The position numbers were made by a program, and so were the translations under genes. Below the pieces are notes generated by a model. It saw nothing but the letters and a program-made list of their open reading frames with translations. It did not search any database and was not told where the DNA came from. This document shows, in pieces, positions 56,944-64,000 of a DNA stretch of 64,000 bases (within the stretch, counting starts at the first letter, position 1; every line of letters begins with the position of its first letter). The stretch is from Helicoverpa zea (taxonomy: Eukaryota; Arthropoda; Insecta; Lepidoptera; Noctuidae), in NCBI RefSeq assembly GCF_022581195.2, contig NC_061479.1:7068001-7132000 (forward strand), given 5' to 3'.

Positions 56944-57839
56944 GGGTAAACTGGGTACAGTTGTGCCAATTTTCGTTTGATCACCAATAATTTTGTTATT
57001 TGACTAATTAGCTCGCAGAAAAGGAATTTGTATCGCAATTTGTACATTTGTGTACGTAAAAACACTAATATATTGTTCCTTAATACAATGTATAATTCAT
57101 AAGATCAATTTAAAAAAAAATGGGAAAGTGTCAGAACCGGCCACATAGCAAGGGCGGTTGTGACACGCATAAACATATATCAAAATGGTCTATAATATCT
57201 TTTATTGTAGAAATGTTTAACATAATAAGCTTACAAACATAGTTTTAACAATCAACAAAACAACATTTGCTCTATTAAAACTTGTAGCTGTAGAAAGGCT
57301 TGTAGCTTGAGCTACACGTACGAAATCTCTTGTTTCACTTCTTTCTCAGCATCTTTATATTTTTTGATATCACACTGCGCTCTTTCGGTCTTCCACAAAC
57401 GTATTCTGGACATCTAAAAGCAAAAAATAATAATACGAGATTTATTATATGTATAGATATTCGTTAAAACCGTACCCAAAAAAATTGTCACAACCGTACC
57501 CAACGCATCATTTTGAAAACAAAAAATCGCCATAATTTTGCCAAATACTTTACGTAAAAAGAAATCACTTGTAATTAAATATTAATGTTCAACTTTTAAA
57601 GAAAAAAATAACAAGATAATAAAAGAAGAAGATAAAAATACTTACTTTTGATTGTTGAAAAGCAATGTGGGCTCCTACTTACGTCAACGTCGTACGCCGG
57701 CTAATGCAATACTGGGGAACGTGTTAAGGCTTGTAAGCCACGTCTTTTTCCCTCACAACCCTCCCCCGTATTACGTATAGTTTCGTTACAATTGCGACTG
57801 TCACTACCGTACCCTCGCACAACCGTACCCAGTTTCCCC
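56944..57839. mobile_element. Nested TA-flanked TIR element (896 bp)
   Basis: The left end GGGTAAACTGGGTACAGTTG pairs with the right end, reversed, GGGGAAACTGGGTACGGTTG. TA flanks both (56942..56943 and 57840..57841). The internal phrases 'gtcacaaccgtacccaac' and 'tgtcagaaccggcca' echo the termini. Non-coding; inserted in the 55892..58103 element. Confidence 0.78.
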
Positions 57840-58105
57840 TATTCATCACATGCTGGAATCTATAAACAGTAAGCAACAATAGTCAAATATCGAAAATTGA
57901 AAAAAAGTACTTGCGGGGCTCAAAAACGTGTATTTACTTGTAACTCTAAAACGAAACTGCCGAACGCAACAACGCCGCGTAAGTAAGGTGGCAGGAGCCT
58001 ATGGGTTGTAAGAAGTATGGCAACGTCGCAATATCTAGGTAAACAGAGATTCTATGACCAGTGGCTATTGTCTCCCAACTGCTAAACTATCCCGGACTCC
58101 CCCTA

Positions 58106-58784
58106 CCTAATTTAACAGCAGATTTGATGTAATATTAGCATCCGCGATTAAAATTATACCTAATACATACATAGTAGTAATTTGAAAGTGGACGGAATAT
58201 AAAAACAAAACACAGTATTGACGAAAACTGTACAATAATAATTAACTGAATATCAACATTACCTTAGCTATTAACTGAATATCAACATTACCTTAGCTAT
58301 TCGTACACTTGTAACTGAATTAACGGATGAAACCTACTTACGGATAAACAAAAAAATAAAAGATTTTTAAAACTCAAAACAAAAGTATTATTGTCTACCT
58401 AAAGTCGTTATCTTGTAGAAAAGATGTATCATTTGATTTCAGTTCAATCATCTCGGTACTTCTAAAGCTAAGACGCCGCGATCAAATAAATAACGATGAT
58501 TACACGGAAACGTGACAAACAACGAGTGACAGCCAGGCTGAACATATCATTATGATATTATTTTTATTTAGAAAGGTGCGTTGAACTGAAATTTTGAAGA
58601 AAAGATAAGATTATATCGCACAGTCATATTTCAGGAAACTCCGTTTTGCGAGTCACTTTTTAGGATTCTAAAGTTAGGGTATGATCTTAAATTGTTTTTT
58701 ATGAACTCTTTAAAAAAGAACTTAAATAAGTTCAGATGATGCCCAAAATGTGTTCCGGGCTCAGTCATCTTTACTTAATAAAAC
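58106..58784. other. Intergenic; 29-bp tandem duplication
   Basis: Two identical 29-bp units (58241..58269 and 58270..58298, starting 'attaactgaatatcaacatt'). Nothing else recognised. Confidence 0.5.
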
Positions 58785-59340
58785 CGGCCAAGTGCGAGTC
58801 GGACTCGTGCACGAAGGGTTCCGTAAATTACAGTTAAATCAACCTATCTCAAAAACTATAAGAGATACTTTGATCAAACCAAAAATCGTTGAAAGAGTTA
58901 ATTAGCATGCATCACCTCTATTTTTTTTAGAATTTTATACCCCGTAGTTATAAAAATAGAGGGGGGGGGACATACTTTTTACGACTTTGAGAGCTGATAT
59001 CTCAAAAACCGTTCACTTTAAGAAAAATGTTTTTTAGAAAACTTTATATCATTTTAAAAGACCTTTCCATTGATACCCCACACGGGTATGTACATCGAAA
59101 AAAAAAATTTCATCCCTCAGTTACATGTATGGGGGGCCCCACCCCCAATTCTTTTTTTTACTATTTAGTGTCATATTTTTGTAGCGGTTCATACAACACA
59201 TATTCCCATCAAATTTCATCACTGTAGTACTTATAGTTTCCGAGTAAATCGGCTGTGACAGACGGACAGACGGACAGACGGACAGACGGACATGACGAAA
59301 CTATAAGGGTTCCGTTTTTGCCATTTTGGCTACGGAACCC
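58785..59340. mobile_element. Dispersed 'ggttccgta' lepidopteran repeat
   Basis: It starts 'ccggccaagtgcgagtcgga' and 'cgaagggttccgtaaa', and ends 'gctacggaaccctaaaa', so the edges are loosely inverted. An 8-bp 'gacagacg'-type tandem lies at about 59259..59292. The same family contributes the end piece of hAT element 1 (21590..21660). No TSD determined. Confidence 0.6.
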
Positions 59341-59344
59341 TAAA

Positions 59345-59600
59345 AATGACTCACTTGCTTAGTCTTTTCCTAAACTATGTTGGCTTCCAGTGTAGGTAAG
59401 CATTTAGCAAAATAACCAGCTGGAGTTAATTACAAGTGTTCTGATTGGAGCGACTAATAACACAATATCTATAAAAAAAATTACCCAAGCCGAATTGTGT
59501 GAGTAAAAAAAAGGTGATTGCTATAGAATCAAATAATACCTAAATTGTTAGACAATTTAATAAATAATGCGTTTACTGAACACAATTGCTGACCGAAACG
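59345..59600. other. Short spacer with SINE-A scrap
   Basis: 'tgcttagtcttttcctaaac' near 59355 is a decayed SINE-A end. Nothing else. Confidence 0.4.
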
Positions 59601-59767
59601 GCTGTCATTTGAACATCTTTGGCAGTCGTTACGGTAGTCAGAAGTCAGTAAGTCTGACGCTAGTCTTACCAAGGGGTATCGGGTTGCTCGGGCAACTGGG
59701 TTGAGGAGGTCAGACTGGAAGCCGACCCCAACATAGTTGGGAATAGGCTAGGCAGATGATGATGCTG
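59601..59767 (+). repeat. SINE-A copy with small internal deletion
   Basis: It runs from 'catttgaacatctttggcag' to 'ataggctaggcagatgatga'. The block between 'ggaggtcag' and 'actggaagccg' is deleted, removing the usual 'gtactcagctg' part. Confidence 0.8.
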
Positions 59768-59970
59768 ATCTTTTTCGTATGCTGAATACAATTTTGAAAA
59801 GGTGTTGTTAGGTATTCCCAGTTTTTAACCCTAGATTACTACTCTACGTCGCAGAGGCGCCCGCGTTTTTCATATTTTGCTTTCTCCTTTTATCCTTTGC
59901 GCGTACGGCATTCACGTTCCAGGACATCTCAGTGATTGCCAGCACGTGTCGCAGGACGATGGTTGCGTTA

Positions 59971-60360
59971 GGGTGCGTCCACATCTGGCGAATGCGCCGC
60001 GAATGCGCAGCACGCGAGCCGATCGCGAGCTGTCCGCGAGCTGCGCGCGTGCATTTTTGTTCGTGCGCCGCTTCTGCGCCGCACGCGCGCAGCTCGCGCG
60101 CGACCTAAGCGCCGCACGCGAGCGGCGCGCAGGCTTCACGCGACGTCTGCCATCTTCGATAGTACTGAGCCAATATACGGAACTGTAAGGGCGAGAACTG
60201 ATTGCGCGCAGATCGCGCGGTCTATACGAGCCTTGCGTGAGTTGCGCTAAAGAGGCGCACCGAACTATTGCAGTGACTGCACGCGCGCAGCTCGCGGACA
60301 GCTCGCGATCGGCTCGCGTGCTGCGCATTCGCGGCGCATTCGCCAGATGTGGACGCACCC
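59971..60360. mobile_element. GC-rich MITE with 83-bp perfect TIRs, TTA target site
   Basis: The arms 59971..60053 and 60278..60360 are exact complements, starting GGGTGCGTCCACATCTGGCG. TTA flanks each side (59968..59970 and 60361..60363), the classic PIF/Harbinger duplication. The interior is very GC-rich ('cgcgagcggcgcgcagg'), unlike the AT-rich neighbourhood. Long frames across it are by-products of base composition. Confidence 0.92.
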
Positions 60361-60738
60361 TTACGGTAAGTGTAATAGTTTTTTTGATATTACTACCCTT
60401 GGCGACGTATGAGTAGTTTGTATGTAAGTTTTACGCTATTGATCAAATTATTTTGTTAGTGTCTTTTTGTTCATTATTAGTTATTCTATATATCTTTTTT
60501 AAATTCATATGTTATACTAGTATGTTATATATTGTTATAACATATCAACAAAAGATGAAAAACCCCTAAGTCGAAGACAATTTACGAAAAAACATACTTA
60601 GCACGCAGTTGACTACTGAATGGATGCAAAAATGACTAGAAGCACCTACGTTGAAGCGCAATATCTGGGATATAATTGAAGTCATCCTAAAAAAACCTTC
60701 CGATGACTGTTCTGGAGAAAATGAGGGTCCACCACCGC

Positions 60739-60855
60739 CAAAAAAAAAGATGTTGCTCTTATTGTACATCTAAAAAGAAGAGGATGTCCAAAATGACGTG
60801 CGCCAAGTGCCAAAAATCTATACATCAAGTTCATGTATGTATCGGATGCATCTAA
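60739..60855 (+). pseudogene. piggyBac C-terminal cysteine-rich domain remnant
   Basis: The frame reads CCSYCTSKKKRMSKMTCAKC then QKSIHQVHVCIGC and a stop at 60853, with paired cysteines and a His as in piggyBac zinc-binding ends. The reading frame upstream is closed by stops, so only the domain's tail persists. Confidence 0.7.
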
Positions 60856-61215
60856 AATATTTTTACATTGTTAGTTTTTTTTGAAGGATTACTTCATAAT
60901 TTACTATTTTCCAAGAGAATTGTATACTTTAAGTTGTTATTTTCTTATTTTTAATGAGAAGACTGTTAAATTGCCTAAGTTCCTAACATTTGTTTCTAAG
61001 ATTTATTTGATTAAAGATTTTGTAATAAAAATATATAAATATTAATTAAAATTGTGTTTTTCTTTTTTTAGTAATCTACACAATTACATAAACAGTCAAA
61101 AAATATCAATCATGCTAATAGATTTTTAATAAAATCATTAGTAAATATGATGCGCCTCGCAAGCGTATGAGTAGTTTCTTTGTGCGTCGCAACATGAGTA
61201 GTAATCTAGGGTTAA

Positions 61216-62326
61216 ATTAACAACAAAATAAATTGCAAGCCATGAATAATTGTCGTTTCAAATTGTTTTTAAATCCCGAAATGACTATTACGTACGTAGA
61301 AGCAGTATTTTAAGAATTAAGTACCTAAAGCTGATATTAAAATAACTTGTTGTTTACAAGTTTTGTGGCTGAAAAAAAACGGTTTGTCGACAAAATACAT
61401 TTGTTGTTATTATATTTCGGAGTTTAGACGTAAATGGAATGAATTTCTCGTAAGATTGGCATACTATTAAAACGGAAAGTTTTTACAATGGCGGAGTTTC
61501 CCTCTTTTGGCTGTGGCTCTCTTGGCTCTCTCCGGAGGTTTCCTAATGCTCACTAGCTGAAGAAAATCCAGTTTTCGAATAGCAATCGTTCTCAATATTA
61601 TATTTAGGTAAATCATACCTACTGGAGATGGAATTTCACTAGCCCCATACATACAAGTAACATCAAATCCCTACCTCTGGTAAGCAAAACAGCCCATAGA
61701 TAGAATATTGGGACGGCCGCCATTACAAGCTTCTATCTGCAATTTTATACGCGTGTTCATGAAACTACTTATCCTTAGCTTTAGGGAAAAGTTAGCCTGT
61801 ATCTAATTCCACGGTTCCAGCTTTCTCTGTGCCAAGGATTATCTCAATTTGTTCAGCTGTATAACGTGATTGCGCAACACACACACAGAGGTACATTCCC
61901 ACTTTATTCATAAGCGTTCATAAGAAAAACTAATCGAAATCTTAGAAATGTAACCACTATGTAAACATCAATTTTGTATAAAAACAATAGATCCAGTTTC
62001 AATGATACACACGCGATTGTCTCACAAACAAAAACTTTATCATGCTGTAATGTATATTTATCCGTTTAACAATACAAATACATATTTAGCATGACTTGAT
62101 GTATTTCAAACAAACATGTTTCGAGTGTTCATGTCCTAAGTATTATAAGTAGTACTTTTTGCAAGTCATATCACTATAGCTAAACAACTAGCCTAAAGTA
62201 TTCACTTCACACACTCAAATCCAAAGCCGCAAACATTCACCATCCACAAAACATCACATCTTGAGGAAAAAAAAATTTAGTACTTTAACGTTTATGTAGA
62301 GACGTCCCTTCAACTGATATTGTCCA
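61216..62326. other. Intergenic, downstream of the lipase gene
   Basis: A plus-strand 'ttttta-caatggcggagttt' word near 61485 lies opposite a basic minus-strand open segment (PPERAKRATAKRGKLRHC) that follows an AG acceptor-like site. It is too short to call. AATAAA on the minus strand near 61908 could serve lipase polyadenylation. Confidence 0.35.
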
Positions 62327-63724
62327 TTATGTTCTGACTGCCCTCATGACTTTAAGCACTCGGTTGTACACCAGCTCCTTGACATCCCGCGCCATGATGA
62401 AGTCCAGGTGACTGAACTCATCGAACGGCACCTTGTACGTGTCCACCACGCTGCCCAGCCGCTGGTGAAGCCGCGCCACGTCCTTCGTGTGCGCGAGCCA
62501 GTCCGCCTCGCTGTAGAACAGCATCACCGGAGCCATCACGTTCTCCAGCTCATAGCTCGGAGGCACGCCCTCCCCGTACCGCTTCATGTTCCCCTGATAC
62601 CCGTAGTCGAACTGCCGGAACTCGTCACTCAGCACCCCCTGCCCGTAGTGTGTGAACTGCTTTATAGAAGCCCCCGAGGGCACGTGCCCCAATATAACAG
62701 GCAGGTTCGTGATGTTCAGCTGCTGGTAGTCAAACCCCGCGACGAGGAACAGCGCGTTGTTACACACTATCTCAGCTATCGGCCCCCCCTCACAGAGCAG
62801 AAGCTTCATCACCCTCACAAACTTATTGTCCGGCAGAAACTCATGCATTCCCAAGCTCTTCGAGAATCCGTGCAACACAAACGTCCCGGGAGCCATCAGG
62901 CGCACTATAGGAGACTTCACATTCGACATGAACGCCACGGGAGCTAGCGCAATCATCAGGTGTATCTTGTCATTATATTCAGGTTTCTCTGAAGCCATCA
63001 CGAAGAACGAGGTGGTCCCTTGCGAGTGGCCGATGTATGTGAGAGCAGTTTCATTTGTCTCATCTAATACGTAGTCTATCATGGCTGGTAGATCGTAAAC
63101 ACCAATTTCATGGAAGGAAAAGTCCCAAAATTCCGCTTCTGAAGGTTTAAATCTTGTATGTGAGAGGGAATGTTTGTTGCCGCGCGCGTTGCCCAGCCAC
63201 ACGTCATATCCCTCGTCAGCCAGCAGGTACGCCAGCGCGCTCTCCCTTCCCGCCACGATGAAGTCATCAGAGCTGCCCAGCAAGCCGTGCATGAGGAACA
63301 CGGGAGACCCTCTGCTAGGAATCCTGTACATGGTCAGCTCGTAACCGTCTTGTGTTAGTGCTCGGTGCACTTCCACTGGGAATCCGTATTTAACGATCAG
63401 TTCATCAATTTCGAGTATTGCGTCCATGTTCTTGCTCGCTTCTCTGTACTGTTTGACCGCCTGGTCTATGAACTTGCCGCTGTTGGGGTCGCTGGAGATG
63501 TGGAAGGACACGGGTCCCAGGGCTCTGGCGATGGCTTGCGGCATCCATGTGCTCGGGTTCAACGTCTTCGCCAACAAGTTTGACCTTCCAACGGTTGAAC
63601 TGCGTGCGATTGCTTCGGCAATATTCCTTTTTATTGTACTAACGAAGGCCTGTATGATAAAGTCAGGTGTTTCGGAATTACAGACGTGCACTATCACTAT
63701 GAGAAAGAGATGTTTCTTCATCAT
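62327..63724 (-). CDS. Secreted acid lipase, alpha/beta hydrolase
   Basis: A single uninterrupted 465-codon frame. Residues 1-18 form a hydrophobic signal peptide (KKHLFLIVIVHVC). The fold follows the insect lipase-1/lipase-3 (acid lipase, lipase family 2) pattern: TQDGYELTMYRIP at 124, PVFLMHGLLGSSDD oxyanion region at 141, GYDVWLGNARGNKHS at 172, the nucleophile elbow GHSQGT with Ser234, Asp408 in YSEADWLA and His439 in EFSHLDF. All three catalytic residues are present. Such enzymes cleave triacylglycerol or phospholipid acyl chains, often in the midgut lumen or lysosome. The N-terminal part before the DGY motif is about 55 residues longer than I expect of the family. A TCAGT initiator-like word lies at 63764..63760. 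Start at 63724 (ATG ATG) fits the signal peptide. Confidence 0.93.
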   Translation of the reverse strand: MMKKHLFLIVIVHVCNSETPDFIIQAFVSTIKRNIAEAIARSSTVGRSNLLAKTLNPSTWMPQAIARALGPVSFHISSDPNSGKFIDQAVKQYREASKNMDAILEIDELIVKYGFPVEVHRALTQDGYELTMYRIPSRGSPVFLMHGLLGSSDDFIVAGRESALAYLLADEGYDVWLGNARGNKHSLSHTRFKPSEAEFWDFSFHEIGVYDLPAMIDYVLDETNETALTYIGHSQGTTSFFVMASEKPEYNDKIHLMIALAPVAFMSNVKSPIVRLMAPGTFVLHGFSKSLGMHEFLPDNKFVRVMKLLLCEGGPIAEIVCNNALFLVAGFDYQQLNITNLPVILGHVPSGASIKQFTHYGQGVLSDEFRQFDYGYQGNMKRYGEGVPPSYELENVMAPVMLFYSEADWLAHTKDVARLHQRLGSVVDTYKVPFDEFSHLDFIMARDVKELVYNRVLKVMRAVRT

Positions 63725-64000
63725 TTTCCGCGTTGTGTCTAGCTTCCGATTGAAGTCATACTGAAGGGTTTAGCACAATACGTGGCTGACCTTGATTTGT
63801 TGTGACATCACGTTACGAGTATATCTGTTTATTTGGATCATAATGACGGGTATGTCCGTTATGCTATTGTTTTCATAGTGAGATGCTCGCGTGGACCATT
63901 GAATTCGGAGTCGGTAGTGTAAACATATGATTGTTTTACAGATCGAGGAAATTAATGTCCAAAATTTTTACGGATGTGTATTTTGAGGACGAAAACAAGG
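63725..64000. other. Upstream region of the lipase gene
   Basis: An initiator-like TCAGT is at 63764..63760 on the minus strand, 36 bp before the ATG; no clear TATA box. Nothing else recognised. Confidence 0.35.

Larger units (their letters stand above)
55892..58103. mobile_element. TA-flanked TIR element (2212 bp) hosting a second element
   Basis: The ends GGGGGAGTCCGGGA (left) and its complement (right) are flanked by TA on both sides (55890..55891 and 58104..58105). The interior has repeated 'gggagactttaccc' and 'taaagtctcctcccg' words and a long perfect hairpin. No transposase frame. The TA site suggests a Tc1/mariner-like or Sola-like mobiliser; this is not resolved. Confidence 0.75.
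59829..61211 (+). mobile_element. piggyBac relict with TTAA target site
   Basis: Both ends read CCCTAGATTACTACTC (or close) inward and are flanked by TTAA (59825..59828 and 61212..61215), the piggyBac hallmark. A terminal part of the transposase, the cysteine-rich domain, survives at 60739..60855. The main catalytic domain is gone. 'gcgtatgagtagttt' subterminal words occur near 60405 and 61165. A MITE is nested in it. Confidence 0.85.

Noticed and set aside
59877..60358. Long overlapping open frames (103 and 148 codons) on both strands
   Set aside because: They lie in the GC-rich inverted arms of the 59971..60360 MITE and mirror each other, so they are a composition artefact.
62408..62947. 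179-codon plus-strand frame
   Set aside because: It is the antisense shadow of the lipase gene, with His/Arg/Val-rich nonsense and no motif.

Overview
This is nuclear DNA of an insect, almost certainly a moth (Lepidoptera). The coding exons are short, with GT-AG introns. Intergenic and intronic DNA is AT-rich and crowded with the SINEs, MITEs, non-autonomous hATs, piggyBac and RTE elements typical of lepidopteran, especially noctuid-like, genomes. The family-level guess rests on repeat style only. All element boundaries were read by eye from inverted termini and target-site duplications (TSDs).

Region 1 (about 3.9-15.3 kb, possibly to 18.1 kb, minus strand) holds an arylalkylamine/dopamine N-acetyltransferase-like GNAT gene rebuilt from four phase-compatible exons (15217..15314, 14482..14657, 5012..5178, 3863..4061). 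A possible first exon lies at 17989..18077. Its 9.3-kb intron is a transposon graveyard. Among the insertions is a structurally complete 2.93-kb DNA transposon (7081..10013) with an intact two-exon gene for a 608-residue DUF7869-like protein, the best candidate here for a poorly described system. The last exon of the acetyltransferase gene has been partly copied twice just downstream.

Region 2 (about 18-49.5 kb) has no confident host gene. It carries at least four SINE families, one of them with both tRNA-type and 5S-rRNA-type heads on the same body. Four non-autonomous hAT elements (20747..21728, 30967..31979, 40465..41602, 45902..47111) have perfect 8-bp TSDs and different termini, yet share one internal tandem-repeat module. 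A TATA/initiator-like first exon is possible near 24.05 kb on the plus strand.

Region 3 (49552..52715, plus strand) is a full-length, open RTE-clade non-LTR retrotransposon with a 12-bp TSD.

Region 4 (53-61.2 kb) is another cluster of inverted-repeat elements, including nested TA-flanked elements with a perfect 35-bp hairpin (55892..58103) and a piggyBac relict (59829..61211) carrying an inserted 3-bp-TSD MITE with 83-bp perfect arms.

Region 5 (62327..63724, minus strand) is an intact single-exon secreted acid lipase gene (465 residues) with a full Ser-Asp-His triad. The two host genes (amine acetylation, lipid hydrolysis) show no evident functional link; the rest of the window is dominated by mobile DNA.
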